A stretch of DNA of 64,000 nucleotides from Tamarix chinensis (GCA_030549775.1 CM060172.1:1799623-1863622), one strand, 5' to 3'; shown: positions 22,225 to 35,194, counted from the stretch's first letter. Translations and numbers: made by a program. Notes: generated by a model not told the origin, from the letters alone.

Positions 22225-22640
22225 ACCCTAATTATGAGGAGGTTATTACATGCTAAGAAGGTTGTAGGAGATTCACAAATGGAGAGTATTTTCCATACCA
22301 AGCACACAATCCATGGTAAGGTGTGCTCCATTATTATGGATGGGGGAAGTTTTTCGAGTGCCGCATCCCATACCCTAGTGGAGAAGCTTGGCCTACCTAT
22401 TACCCCTCATGCATGACCTTACAAGCTTTAATAGCTTAATGATGGTAATGTGGTGGAGGTCACCAAATGAGTAGTTGTTCCATTTTCTATAGGAATTACA
22501 TACCAAGACAATTTTGTTTGTGATAAAGTTCCTATGGATGCATGTCATTTGTTATTAGGGAAGCTTTGGCAATATGATAGGAGTGTCAAGTATGATGGTA
22601 TATAGAACATTTATTATCTTAGTTTTGCATACAAAACCAT
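22225..22640 (+). pseudogene. Aspartic protease remnant of gypsy element G
   Basis: The frame from 22210 reads an IIMDGGSFSSAAS motif with the active-site Asp codon at 22339-22341, then TLVEKLGLP. It stops after TPHA at 22414-22416. Further family motifs follow in frame with stops: LNDGNVVEVTK near 22436, and PMDACHLLLGKLWQYDR near 22530-22580. Role in the family: cleavage of the Gag-Pol polyprotein. It is inactive because of the stops. Confidence 0.82.
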
Positions 22641-22789
22641 TATCCTTACCCTCCTTAGTACTCAACCATCAATTGTTAGGAAGGAAAATGAATGGAAAAA
22701 GATTTTGTTTTTAGATGGTAGTGGTTTGGAAAATGCCATCACAAAAGGGGAGGCCATGTACTTATAATTGTTATTTGAAGGTAATGAGA

Positions 22790-23680
22790 ATGGTACCACC
22801 GTTGACCCTCGAGTCAAGCCTTTGTTGGAAGAGTTAGGAGATGTTTTCCCAAATGACCTACTAAGTGAGCTACCCCCATAAGAGACATAGAGCACCACAT
22901 TAATTTAATCCATGATGCTACTCTTCCAAACAAGCCTGCTTATAGATGTAACCCTAAGGAGGATTTAGAATTACAAAAATAAATCAATGAGTTGTTACAT
23001 AAATGTTTCATACATGAATCCCTTATTCCTTGTGCTATACCCACCTTATTAGTACCCAAAAAGGAATACTCTATGAAAATGTGCATGGATCTTAGGGATA
23101 TTAAGAACATTACCATCAAATTTTGGTTTGATTATATGTTATATTGTTTTTATGGGGCTCATTGGTTTTCTAAGATTGATCTATAAAGTGGCTATTATCA
23201 AATCCACATAAAAGGATGGTGATGAGTGGGAAAATGCATTCAATACCAAAGGAGGTTTATATGAGTGTATGGTCATGCCATTTGGATTATCAAAATGTAA
23301 TAAGTGCCTTCATGAGGCTTATGGGTGAAGTTCTTAAACCTTTCATTTCAAAGTTTGTTGTATTCTATTCGATGACATTCTTGTGTATTCTTATAGTAGT
23401 GAAAAGCATGTAAAACACTTAAAGATTGTATTTGTAGCTCTTAGAAATAACAAGTTGTATGAAAAGTTATAGAAGTGTGACTTATTTGTGCCAAGAGTTA
23501 CCTTATTAGGATTTATTGTATCGCAAGAAGGTAAATCAATGGATGAGTCAAAGGTGGAGGAAATAGGAATGTGGCCTAAACCTACATCCATTACCCATGC
23601 TATATCCTTCCATGGACTTGCCTCATTCTATATGCGGGTTCATCAAAGGGTTTAGTATCTTACTAGCTTCTATCACTGAA
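22790..23680 (+). pseudogene. Reverse transcriptase remnant of gypsy element G
   Basis: Ordered motifs are: VKPLLEELGDVFP near 22815; NKPAYRCNPKEDLEL near 22930; CAIPTLLVPKK near 23033-23065; MCMDLRDIKNITIKF near 23083; HWFSKIDL near 23160-23184; [13 protein letters not shown] near 23310-23347; and FDDILVYS with the two catalytic Asp codons at 23371-23376, in a frame shifted from the preceding block. The region ends at FIKGFSILLASITE, where solo LTR B2 interrupts it between codons GAA and TGT. Several stops and frameshifts abolish function although the catalytic pair survives. Confidence 0.87.
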
Positions 23681-26600
23681 TGTAACACCTCATCTTTTAC
23701 CACTTAAAAAATTTAGTTTTGTGGAAGCTTTAATTATCATAAAACTAGGCGTTATCACCACATTTAGCATAAGGCTAGTTCCCTTACCTTTCTTATGCCA
23801 ACTGCTAAGGCTAAAACAAACATAACTAAAGTAAATTAGCTAAAAAAGAATACCATAAATAGGTAGTAATTATGGACAAATATTATCAGTACAACAAGAT
23901 AACCAAAATACGTCATCAGACATAAGAGTCCAAAGAAAAATTGATCATTACCAAAAACTAGCACCCAAAGGTATGACATTAGTTTGTCTTATCTCTTAGA
24001 CCTAAAGGCTCACTGTAAAAATGGGACCTATTCCCAATAGCTCCACTCATCATTCCCACTTTTATACACTTTATGTTACTTCATGACCTTCACATATCCA
24101 AAAGCATACTTGAGCACAAGGCAAATACCATAACTATATGCCATAATTATAAAATAATATAAATAACATCAAGTCTCAAGCTCAATAATGAAACATACTA
24201 GTTCACTTCACATCATGTCAAGGTACAATATACATATATGATTAGTTAAATAGATTAAAAAAAACTAAGGTAGGACACTAAGGAAATTGCTAAACCAACA
24301 AATCAGACACAATTCTAATTACCAAAGTAGGGCATTAAGGTGATTACTAAACCAAAAAATCTAAAGCAATACCAAATACCAAGGTAGAGAACTGAGGCGA
24401 CTACCAAATTGAAAAATATAAAATAATACAAGGTAAAGAACTAAGGTGACTACTGGACCAACAAATCCAAAAAAATACCAAGGTAGGGCACTAAGGAGAC
24501 TACCGAACTAATAAATTCATTCTTTTCATTTTCTTAAAAAAAAATACTTCCATTTTACATTACTCAGGGGGGGGATAAAATCAACCCAGGGACATTGAGG
24601 TACACCCAGTCATATTCGCACCCAAAGGAGACACAATACCCTCACTCTCAAACCCAAGGACATAGTGGTGTGAATAGTCATACCAATACACAAAGGCTAC
24701 ATAGTATCCTTGAACCTCGATCACCTAGACTTTAAGTATCAATACCCCCTATAGGACTTGTAGGACACCAATAGAGTAGACTAGGGCCTTATTAGGATAC
24801 AACGACATACCAACAAACCAAAACAAATGAGGAATAACACTTCGCTCTAGGGTAGTTAACCCTAGAGAGGAACTATTCCCAATTTGAGGTCTTTAACTTT
24901 AAGTATTAATGTTTTATGAGGTAATCACTAACATCACTTACCGCAAAACAATTTCCATTTCCATACTTAACCATTTTTCCTTTTATTTCCAATTATTCAG
25001 GTAAACTCTAAGTTCATTGGTCTATGTCAAGCCCAATTAACATTAAGGTTAACCTATCATAAGTTTAATACCATCCTAACATTCAATTATTCATAAAAGG
25101 TACATTAGGTTAAAACTACCAAAATACCCTTCAAAACCTTAGTTTCATCATTTTATTCATTTCCATACCAAATATTATTATTATGAGAAATTTTTCATAA
25201 AAAGGCTTAAAAGTAAATATTTCACATTATTTTAACATGGAGGTAATCTTTACATTTAAGTAATTAACTATATTTTTCACTTTTCATTCATTTAGTGGGA
25301 AGCCCACACAAACCCTAATCATTTAAGCCTCATGTATCACATCTTCCATGATGTATGTACTTACACATTTAAAGCATGATACACCATTTAAATAGGGAAA
25401 TTATCATCATGATACATGTAGGAAAATATATCGAATCCTAGGTCATACGAATAGCAATCAGTATAAGCTAACCCTAATCATGCATATATGCTTCCATGCG
25501 AATCATCATAACCTTAATTACCATGCATTAGCAATCATGTGGCATTTACCATGGAATTTAAATCATATCTTGAAAAGACTAAAAATCTGAACAAAACTCT
25601 AAACATATGAACATAAATAATATAACATATTACTATGTATATAAACTTTCAAACAAATTATGTATCATCCATTCAACATGTTATCATTTAATCATACATG
25701 TCATAATACTTGAAAAACATAAAACCCTAGCATGATTCTACGTCTAAAAAATCCTAGCATGCTAGCACATAAATTCTACCATCTTATAAGTGATTAGATT
25801 TACCTAACCCAAGCTCACACAATAGTCTTCTCTAAGATCCTCAAGAATTACTTAGGACTTTAATACCCAAACACACATGTATTAGCATTTTTAATATTAA
25901 ACAATAATAACCCAAAAATTAATAAAATAATTTAAGGATTAGTAACTAGTTGAAACAAGGTAAAGGAACTCAAATAATCTCATTCAACAAAAGGGAGAAG
26001 GATTGGTGGATGGAGTCGAGAAAGAGAGGAGGGCAATGATGGCTTTGACCATAGCTAGGGAGGTGTGAATGGAAGGAAATGATAGTGCTAGGGAAGGGAG
26101 AAAAAGTAGCAAGGGCATAATAACGGGAGGAAGAAAAGTTCCACAAATGGCCAAAGGTGGAGGGGAAATATACGAAGGATAATATTGTGACAAGGTGGTG
26201 AGCTTATGCAAACTTAGCTGAAGGAGGAGGGGGGAACCTTGGTGGTTTTGGCTAGTGGTGAAGGGTAAGGTGCGGTGTTTTTGGCCAAAGGAGAAAAGGG
26301 TAGAATGATAAGGATGAGCGGTGGTGTGGTGGTGGTTTTTGTGGGAATGATCAAAGCCAAGGAGAAGGATAAGTTTTGTGTGGTTAGACGAGGGAGGTTG
26401 GTTGATTTCAGTGAGGTTATGTGTTGATGTTGAGGTGGTTTCAGTAGGATTTTCCAGTGTAAGGGGTGAGGGATCAGTTGTAGTAGCAGGTGTTAGGGGA
26501 AAGGGATCAGTGGTGGAGTGAGTTGGAGATAAAAATGGTGAGGATAAAGGCAAATAAATGGAGAAATGGAGAGGCTTTTCTTGTATAAGGGAGCTCGGGA

Positions 26601-27114
26601 GGAGAAGGGAATGTTGCAAGTATGCTTGGGGTTGAGGCACTACACAAAAAGGGAGTGGCGAAGGGATTAATAAGAGGATGGCATGTAGGGAGATGCGAAG
26701 AAAAATGAGGAGAGGAAAACATGGGGGAGAGGGAGGTAAGGTGTAGGGATAACATGCAAGAGTAAAGTGTGCTAGCGTAGAGGGAGTTGGGTGAGATAAG
26801 AAGATATAGCATAGATAAGGGTAATAATTTAGGTATATAACTAGGGTAAAATATCTGGATAAAATTATCAGAATACCAAAATTTAGAGTTTAATCAACTC
26901 AACAGACACAGGTTAAGATCCAACTTAGGCTTAAAAGTTAACACACATTCTCTAGTAAAATATAACCTAATTAAATATAATATCTAATAATTCATAATAA
27001 TAATAATACACATATTAACAATATTTTTATTACCAAATATCCTAAAATAGTTATCACAATTGATATACATAATTACCAATATATAATTAGGGTTTCTTGA
27101 AATGGGGTATTACA
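23681..27114 (-). mobile_element. Solo LTR B2, 3434 bp, complete
   Basis: On the plus strand it runs from TGTAACACC to GGGGTATTACA, so the LTR is in reverse orientation. The gypsy reading frame resumes exactly after it: ...SITE then CLKKGEF. The flanks CTGAA (23676-23680) and TCGAA (27115-27119) are a degraded 5-bp duplication, three of five bases identical. Inside are the reverse 50-bp repeats (24260-24525), a G-run near 24568, an AT-rich segment and a purine-rich block (25985-26810), the complement of the pyrimidine block. There is no coding content. Confidence 0.85.
25984..26812 (-). repeat. Pyrimidine-rich block of LTR B2 (minus strand)
   Basis: Strong G/A bias on plus opens long minus-strand frames rich in Ser, Pro, Thr and His. 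They match no known domain and occupy the same LTR position as the pyrimidine blocks of the other families, so I do not call a gene. Confidence 0.6.
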
Positions 27115-27442
27115 TCGAATGTCTCAAAAAGGGAGAGTTTGTTTGGACCATGCCTGCATAAGAATCTTTTGAACTTATCAAGGGAAAGTTAAGCGAAGCC
27201 CCCATCCTAAGATTGCATGACTTTGCCAAAGTGTTTGAGGAAGAATGTGATGCAAGTGGAGTAGGAATTAGAGCTATTTTACTACAAGAAGGCAAGCCTA
27301 TCACCTATTTCAGTGAGAAGCTCAATGGTTCTTGTTCCAACTATAACACTTAAAAAAAATTAATTCTATGCCATTGTTAGGGATCTATATCATTGGTCTC
27401 ACTACTTAATACAATCTCAATTTGTAATTCATACATATCATG
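27115..27442 (+). pseudogene. RNase H remnant of element G, first part
   Basis: The frame reads ECLKKGEFVWT, then [36 protein letters not shown] and [15 protein letters not shown], the classic gypsy RNase H start, with the first catalytic Asp present in the CDASG motif. One stop lies in the WTMPA-stop stretch. It ends FVIHTYH at 27442, where solo LTR A3 interrupts it. The TCATG at 27438-27442 is repeated at 32914-32918. Confidence 0.88.
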
Positions 27443-27919
27443 TGTAACACCCCCAAATTTACTACTGAAAAATTTCGTTTAATTAAAAGGGTTTAATGGA
27501 AGTGAAAAGATAAAACCGTAAATTCGGGGGCATTACCGCTACACTTACTACTAGATCGGTTCACTCCTACCGTCCCAGTACTAAGTGCTAAGGCTAAATA
27601 AGGTTAACATTAAACACGAGTCATTAATAAAAACCCAAGTCATTAGTAAAGCACAAGTCATACAGAAATCAGAGTGCGGTTTAGGATTAAAATCCGAAGA
27701 GTATGTGGCTAGAGTTTTTCAAAACATAAGGTATAGTACAAAAACACAACTAAAATATGATATTACATGGTCCAATAAAAGAAACAGAGTCTGGCCGAGT
27801 TACTCTCGATTCTCAAGTTAGGTCTAGGCTCAACGCTCAGCCCCACCCGATGCCTCGTAAGTGTCGTAGGCATCGAATATGTCATCCCCCTGCCCGCACA
27901 AGCTTATATGGCTCTTCTT

Positions 27920-27983
27920 CTCGTGGAAATGAGCAGCACCCATAAAACGGGTGATCAATACGCTACATACTGAGTAAGGTAAC
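27920..27983 (-). promoter_or_regulatory. Conserved LTR box (A3 copy, reverse)
   Basis: The reverse complement reads 'gttaccttactcagtatg', then 'gatcacccgttttatggg' and GTGCTGCTCATTTCCAC. It is the same block as in A1, A2, D1 and D2. Function unknown. Confidence 0.5.
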
Positions 27984-28169
27984 AGATGCGCTAAGGCCAA
28001 ACATACAAAACATACAACATAGCATACATGGCACATTCACATAAGCCGCATCTAGTAATCCAGATAATGAAGGCTGGCTATGGTCCAATTAGACTTATTT
28101 TCTTTTGAATCTCTATTAAATGTAGTCGTTTCACACCATAATCTTTATTAATCCATGCGAGTGCAGGAA

Positions 28170-28465
28170 CCCCACTATTATAGCCGGTGGATCGGTCACT
28201 TATAGGGCAGAACGCTCCTGGCCACTATTATGCCGGTGGATTGATATGGCCCCGACTCTCATGGTGTTTCACTATAAGTATATAGTAGCTTTCCCATGAT
28301 TCATTGGCAACATAATGTTTGGTTTGTTGAGCTCGGGATCCTCCACTATTATAGCCGGTGGATCGGTCACTTATAGGGCAGAACGCACCTAACCACTATT
28401 ATATGCCAGTGGATCGGTCTCCAAGGCACCCCGACACCTGGCCACTATTATGCCGGTGGATCCGT
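28170..28465 (-). repeat. Palindromic unit array in A3 (reverse)
   Basis: Five clear units of the CCACTATTATAGCCGGTGG type lie near 28172, 28220, 28342, 28394 and 28441. A sixth expected near 28290 is not recognisable. Spacing matches A1 and A2 in reverse. Confidence 0.8.
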
Positions 28466-29989
28466 CTGGGCCCGGCTCAACAATCTTACTCTTTAAGTGA
28501 TTAGTATCTTATTCGTGTCTTATTAGATAAAGCTTTTCACCCTTGACATGTATGTCACCAACATTCTACCTCTATCCTCTCAAGGGGGCCCATCCCATAT
28601 CTTGAGACTCATGCACCCCTTATCACGCCCCGACATCTATTTCCCCTTACACTTACACATAATGAAAACCAATTCCTAAGGGTGTGGGTTAAGGCCCATC
28701 ACCTTATGACCTCAAATGCCACCTACTATCTCCTTCTAGGGTTTTCCCTTAAAAACCCTAATTGGACCTATGTGGCCCAACTTCCTCTCACTTACACTAC
28801 CATTACTTCATTCATCGCCCCACATCTCATCTCAATTAGATCCAACCCCAAAACATATCACTTTACCTCTCGACTTCGCATGTGACCGGAAAAACCCTAG
28901 CCGACCACCTCAAACCCCAGTACCTTTCTTCTCCCACAGGTAACCTCTCTCTTTTCACCCAACATCTCTTCTCTCCCATGGAACCCATACTCACCCCTTA
29001 TATAATAAATTCTCACTCTTATCCCGTACTCTAATCTCTCTTAATCATTTTTACTTTCGCACTTCCCAGATTACTACTTTCTTCCAAAACCCTAATCAGA
29101 TCCCTTATACACCCTTATGCCAACCTACATACCATTTTTCATCCTAAGTCTCTAATTACTCCACAACTCTCCAATTAGCTTGTTTACACCCTAAATCAAC
29201 TTTTCTCACGTAAGGATCACCTCCATGCAAGATTTATCCATCCCATGCAAACACCCAAAGTCCCCATACAAATTTTAAGATTCCCATTCATGGTTCCCAT
29301 CTCTCATTCATTTTGGTCATTCCTTCCTCTTTAATTTCCTCTCATGGATCATGAGGTATTTTGGTCAACCTCATATCCCCCTTAATGAACTCACTTCCCA
29401 TTTCTTTCTTTTTGTCCTTTCATTCCCATATCATATTATCAATTGTCCTAGCATGCATGTCTTAGAGGGTCATATCATATCACACCATAAACACCATATA
29501 TACATATCATACTCATATCATAAGAAACACATACAAACATACGTCAACTCCAAGTTGCGCTACACATGAGACAAGTTAATTACAATCATATGATACACGA
29601 CATAGCATGATATATATAGCATCCAAGGCATACAAGTCACATAGCACACATGGGCCTTAGCTACATCCTTACCTAAAGCGATGCTGGGCTTTGAGCATGC
29701 TCCTACAACTCCTTAGGGTTTTGGCTCGATTCACCTATAAGAGGGAAAATACTAAGGATTAGTTTCCCTCCTACAAAAAGTACCATTACTCCTTATTTTA
29801 GTCTAAGATTAGGATTTATATTATTAAAGGGAGTATTATACTTGAAAACTAGGGTTTTTATCTTCAAGTTAGCCTACTAGATATTACTAGCCAAAATATG
29901 CTTATTTTAAATATTTAATGCTATACTTATATTATTAAACCTAATAGCTTTATTCTTATAATAATAGTACTAATACTAATTGTAGCAAA

Positions 29990-29998
29990 ATAGTGATG

Positions 29999-30070
<72 letters not shown>

Positions 30071-30437
30071 GTAATGCTAATGCTTATAGTGATGGAAACC
30101 CTAGCATTTTTAAGGCTAAGTCTAATAATAGTGTTAGGGTTAAAATAATAATATAATAATTTCAATACCAAAAAGGTAAAAATATTCCTAAAGATAATAA
30201 TGATAAAAGTTATATTTTGAATAATAATAATATAAGGGTTCAAATATTTTGTCACAATAACAGTAATAACTAATAATGATACCATAGTAATAATGTTAGT
30301 GACAAAAGCATTAGGAATAATATTATCAATATTCGAATATTAAATAGTAAAAATACTAAAGCTTAAGTATTCTTCTTCTTTAACAACAAAATGATAATAC
30401 ACCAACTTCGATTTAAATAACAATAACAATAATAAAA

Positions 30438-30478
<41 letters not shown>

Positions 30479-30723
30479 TAATAAAATGTTAAGTATAATA
30501 GTAATAACAATAACAATGATAATAGTAACCAAAATGATATTAATAATAATATAAGGGTCCAAATATTTATATTAATAAATAAAAGTGATAATGGACAAAG
30601 TTAGTATTAACAATATTAGGAAGGAAATAATGATAATAATAATGGTAATAATAATAATAGTAATAATAACAATAATAATAGAAATAAAGTTGGGTTAAGT
30701 AGTAATAAAACTAATAGTAATAG

Positions 30724-30763
<40 letters not shown>

Positions 30764-31027
30764 AATACTAATAGTAATAATAATAAAAATGATAATAGTA
30801 ATACAAAGGTTCAAATGTTTACCATAATAGTAAAGATAATGATAAAAGGCCTTAGCTAGCATTAGTAATAGTAGTAGGAATACTAGTGAGGTTAGTAATA
30901 ATAATAATAGTAAACGAGGAAAAGTCTTAATCATAATAACACAAAAGTTGTTGGCCATTATTAATGATAATATTATTATTGGTTAGGAAAATCACAAAGT
31001 TAGGTTAAGTAATAATAATAATAATAA

Positions 31028-31063
<36 letters not shown>

Positions 31064-31133
31064 AGATAACTATATTAATGCTAAAGTTGTTAGTAATAAT
31101 AATAATGATAATAGTATTAGTAGTAGTAATAGA

Positions 31134-31184
<51 letters not shown>

Positions 31185-31400
31185 ATTTTAATGCTAAAGT
31201 TGTAGCCTTTTAAATAATATACCTTAGTTATAAGTATTTCTGACATTAGGTTAGGTAATAAGAGTGATACATAATAATAATATTAATAATGGTAATAAAA
31301 ATAATAATAACAATGATAATACAACACTAATAATAATAAGAATAATAATAATAATAGTACTATTAAGGATAATATTATTATTATTACTAAAAATTATTAA
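29990..31400 (-). repeat. AAT/AGT microsatellite tract in A3
   Basis: There are AAT runs at 29998-30070, GTA runs near 30440-30478, mixed AAT to 30780, TAG runs near 31028-31063 and AAT near 31135-31183. They are the reverse counterpart of the A1 and A2 tracts. Open frames here are low-complexity Ile/Leu artefacts. Confidence 0.9.
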
Positions 31401-32913
31401 CACTTATAGAAAATAGTTTAGGGGTTGGGGAAGCTGGAGTACCACCTAAGGTCGGTGGCGGAACCGGCGGCGGCACGTGGCGGCTACGGCGGCGGCGGTG
31501 GAGGAGGAAGAGAGGTGGAAGATGGTTATGTAGGCTAAAGGAGAGGAAGTGGAGAGGTGTTTGAGGTGGAGGAAGGTGCAGCAGGTGGAGAGGGGTAGAA
31601 TGAAGGTGGTGGTGCAGCTAGGAGTGATGGCGCACTACAGTTTTTGTGGCGGCCGAAGGTGGTGGAAGGTGGTGGAAGATGGAGAAGGTAGAAGGAGAGG
31701 GAGGCAGGGGGAGATGAAGGTATAGGAAGGTAGGGGAAGGTTCCCTGGGTGTTTTGGAGGGTGGGGGAGGTGTTGGTTGCGGCGAGGATGGCGGCGGAAG
31801 GTGGCGCGAGGGGCGGCGAGGGGCTGGAGTGGGCTGATCGGGTTGACCACTTTGCACAGCCGGGGCAGCTCGTGTAGGGAAAATTAGGGGGTGGTGGTGG
31901 CTCGATTTTGTAGAGGGAGATGCAGGGAAGATTTGGTGGGTGGAGTTTACGGCGGAGTAAGGGTTTGTTTGGGCGGCGGCGGAAGGTTGGAATTCTGGGC
32001 TTGCGAAAAAGGGAGCTCGATTATGGATGCCCTGGGAGTGTATTTATAGACTAATTGAGGGGGAAAACGACAAAGGATGAAGCAGACAACCGGGGCAGGT
32101 GAGGCAGGTCGCCGACCGGTGGTGGTAGGAGGCGCATGCCCTGCGAATTACAGGGTATGTTTGGCTCGGAGTGGGGAAAAGGAAAGGATGGAAGCACGCG
32201 TGAGGGAGCTGTGAGGTTTGTTGGGGTCAAAAAAGGGAAAGAAAACGATAGGGAGATCAGGGGAGGACGGTTGGGCGTTGGGCTGGTGGCTGCCGGTAAA
32301 AATCGGGGTTGCAAGTCGTATTGCAGGTCGGAGCTGGGGGAAGAAGACAGGGCAGGGTGGACCGGTCGGTCCAGGGGAAAGAAAGAAAAGAAAAAGAAGG
32401 ACGGTTTGGCCGGCTGGGGGGAACGGGTGAAGAAGGAGGGCTGGGGCAGATTGGGCCGCACGAGACGGGGAAGGGAAAGTGATCTGGGCCGACGGGCTGA
32501 CCCAAACTAAGGGGGGGGAGATGGAAAAATAAGTAAAGGAGGAAGAAAGAAAAAGGAAAAGAAAGGAGAAAGGGGAAAAGGAAAATGGAAAAATGATAAA
32601 ATGGTTGGGTTGGGGTATTTGGTCCTTATATATTTATATATTTAAGTTGGATATTTAATTTTAATAATTATTATTTTAATTATAATAATTAAATTCATTT
32701 TTAGATTAATTGGGATATTTTGGATAATTTTTCCTTAACTTCCATTTTAATTAGTAAAATGTCCAAAATTTTCTAAATAATTTATTTATTATTTTCTCTT
32801 TACTTTCCTCAATTAATTTCTTCTTTATTTAATAAAGTAATTTATTTTCTTAATTTCCCTAATAAATCATTATTTTTCCATAATTTCTAAATTAGGATTT
32901 TTGGGGTATTTCA

Positions 32914-33065
32914 TCATGAGTCCTTAAAATATATGAATGGGTAGCACAAACTCAACCCCTAGGCATGTTAGGTGGGTCGAGTGCTTGAAATTTTTCTTTG
33001 TAGCCAAGCATAAGAGTGGCAAAGAAAATGTTATAGATGGTGCCTTCTCTAGGAGTTATTGTATA
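32914..33065 (+). pseudogene. RNase H remnant of element G, second part
   Basis: After the A3 insertion the frame resumes with ESLKYMNG, then decayed text and VAKHKSGKENV near 33000-33030, the conserved end of gypsy RNase H where the family continues with a DALSR-like motif (here DGAFSR). Joined across A3, the H-T-Y-H-E-S-L-K frame is continuous, which fixes the insertion point. Confidence 0.85.
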
Positions 33066-33099
33066 TTATCTTTACTAGAAGTGAGAATCCTAGGGTTTG

Positions 33100-34325
33100 G
33101 TTGCTTGAAGGAGCTCTACTGAGAAGATGAATATTTTTTCAAGTTCTTCAAAGATCAAGACAAGTTTTGAAAACCCTATATGATATAATATAGTTTTTTT
33201 TCTCAAGAACAAAAAGTTGTGCATCCCCAAGAGCTTGATTTGAGAATTGTTGGTTAGTGAGGTATATGGAGGAAGACTAGTCAACCACTTTGGTATCAAT
33301 AAGAATTGTGATGTACTCTAAGAACATTTTTTAGCCTAAGATGGTGGGGCTATACAAGGGATAGTGGCAAGATGTTTTTCTTACCAAAATTTCAAGAGCC
33401 ATTTCCACTATAGGATCTACACTCCTTTACCCATATCACATCAACCATGGGACCATGTGAATATAGACTTTATAGTAGCATTATCTAAAATCCTAAGGTA
33501 AAATAATGTTATTATGGTGGTAGTGGAATGTTTCTCTGAGATAGCTCATTTTATCCCTTTTCATAAGATGGATAATTCCTCTTTCATAACCGATCTTTTC
33601 TTCAAAGAGATAGTTAGGTTACATGGTATCCCAAAAATAATTGTCTTTAACAAGGATACCAAGTTTCTTAGCTACTTTTGGAAAACTATTTGGAGGTTAG
33701 TTGGTACCAAAATTCTATTTAGTTCCACCTATAACCCCAAACAAATGGCAAAACATAAGTTACTAATTAAACAATCACAATGATATTAAGGAGCTTAGTT
33801 TACAAATCCTTACGAGATTGGGACCTCAAGCTAAGCCATGTAGTGTTTACCTATAACCGATCCCCTACTTATGCTACAAGGCATTCCCCTTTTGAAGTGA
33901 TTTATAGGGCAAAACCTACCACCCCTATCTAGCTCTTACCACTACCCATCGAAGCTCACACCAACTTCAAGGTTAGTGATAGGGCTAAGGCATTGAAGCA
34001 ACTTCATGAACATGTAAGGTCCCTAATACAACGTATTAATGAGATGAACAAAAACAAGGCAAATAAGTACCAAAAAATAGTGAATTTTTGAACTAAGGGA
34101 CCCTGTATGGTTGCATTTTCAAAAGGAGAGGTTTACGACTAAGAGAAGAAACAAGATTATGCCCCAGAGTAATAGGCCTTTGAAGGTCCTTGAGAAGATA
34201 GGAAATAATGCTTATTGGCTCGGGCTACCAATTTAAATGGAAGGTATATCAAACACATTTCATGTGGGATATTTGCTTCCTTATCTACATGATGATTTGT
34301 ACAAGGATAATATGGATCTTTCTCA
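33100..34325 (+). pseudogene. Integrase remnant of gypsy element G
   Basis: A decayed N-terminal zinc-binding area (33300-33420) is followed by the core. It has HVNIDFIVALS with the first catalytic Asp codon at 33466-33468, then the open stretch 33514-33783 with [29 protein letters not shown] and [16 protein letters not shown]. The second catalytic Asp is replaced (FNKD where the family has SDRD), and the Glu position in the NPKQMAKHK region is Lys. The C-terminal part (34158-34315) has RPLKVLEKIGNNAYWL, ISNTFHVGYLLPYL and DDLYKDN. No chromodomain follows. It is catalytically dead. Confidence 0.87.
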
Positions 34326-34340
34326 ATAAGGGAAGAATGA
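34326..34340 (+). other. Polypurine tract of element G
   Basis: AATAAGGGAAGAATGA directly precedes the 3' LTR start TGTAGGGGC. This is the plus-strand primer position of a gypsy element. Confidence 0.7.
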
Positions 34341-34545
34341 TGTAGGGGCATCCCCTTTAATTTACAAGTAATGCAAACCATGCATGAAGCTAACCTAGGT
34401 ACCACATTTGACATGGGTACCACAAGGCTTATTGTAGTTGTGTATTATAAACTTTAATCCATTTTTAGTTAATGTAATTTTATGGTATAAGTCAATTTTC
34501 ATCTAAAGTTGATTTGGGTTTCCAATTTTGAATTGGCATTTATTA
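34341..34545 (+). mobile_element. 3' LTR of element G, truncated
   Basis: It matches the first part of the 5' LTR (19932-20460), sharing 'ccatgcatgaagctaacct', 'aaggcttattg' and 'catctaaagttgatttggg'. Similarity stops near 34545 and the rest of the LTR and the interrupted LINE are not found next to it. A later insertion or deletion removed them. Confidence 0.7.
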
Positions 34546-35194
34546 TCCCATCAACATGATATGCTAGGAGTCATGATAGGAAGCTTTTATAACACATATG
34601 TACTTTAGATCATTGGAAGTTTTAATTTTTGCTATAGATGCTTGGTTGTATAGGCTAAATGGGTGTTTTTACTTTAATAATTTATAAATCTTAGATGCAT
34701 ATATTTCCATTTCGATAATGAGAAGTTAATTAATTACCAAAATAAAAAGTTGGTTAAAAATATTATATAATTTGAGCATTACTCATGTTTCTATTCTAGT
34801 TTACTCATTTTTTTTACAAATGCAAATATGGTGTATATATATGCATATATGAAGAACACTCAATAAAACTAACTCTCTTCATGAAAATTAAGATGTAATA
34901 ATGAAAATAATTATTATTATATTATTATTATTAATAGCAATAATAATAATAATAATATTTGTATTAATTATTATTAGTATTATAGTTATATTAATAATTA
35001 TAGTAATACTTAATTATACTAACTATTATATTAATAATTAAAATGATTATATTAATAATTATTTTTCATATTAATATTATAATAATTATTATATTAATAT
35101 TAATATTATATAATTCTTATTATAATAACATTTATCATCATTATAATTATATTAACTACTACTATTATTATAAAAGTATAAATATCTATCTGCT
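34546..35194. other. AT-rich spacer with ATT microsatellites
   Basis: No gene or terminus is recognised. Interrupted ATT/AAT runs fill 34905-35175. Confidence 0.5.

Larger units (their letters stand above)
27443..32913 (-). mobile_element. Solo LTR A3, 5471 bp, complete
   Basis: It runs from TGTAACACCCCC to GGGGTATTTCA on plus, flanked by the exact duplication TCATG. The order of landmarks is A2 reversed: end signature (27530-27600), conserved box (27920-27983), palindromic array (28170-28465), AAACCCTA motifs (28735-29220), 'gagcatgctc' box near 29693, ATT-type microsatellites (29995-31400), purine-rich block (31430-32590) and AT-rich leader. No internal domains remain. Confidence 0.92.

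Noticed and set aside
25984..26640. A 218-codon minus-strand frame with a Ser/Pro/His-rich product
   Set aside because: It lies in the pyrimidine-rich block of solo LTR B2 and has no recognisable domain.
29956..30958. Ile-rich minus-strand frames that look like membrane proteins
   Set aside because: They are translations of AAT microsatellites.
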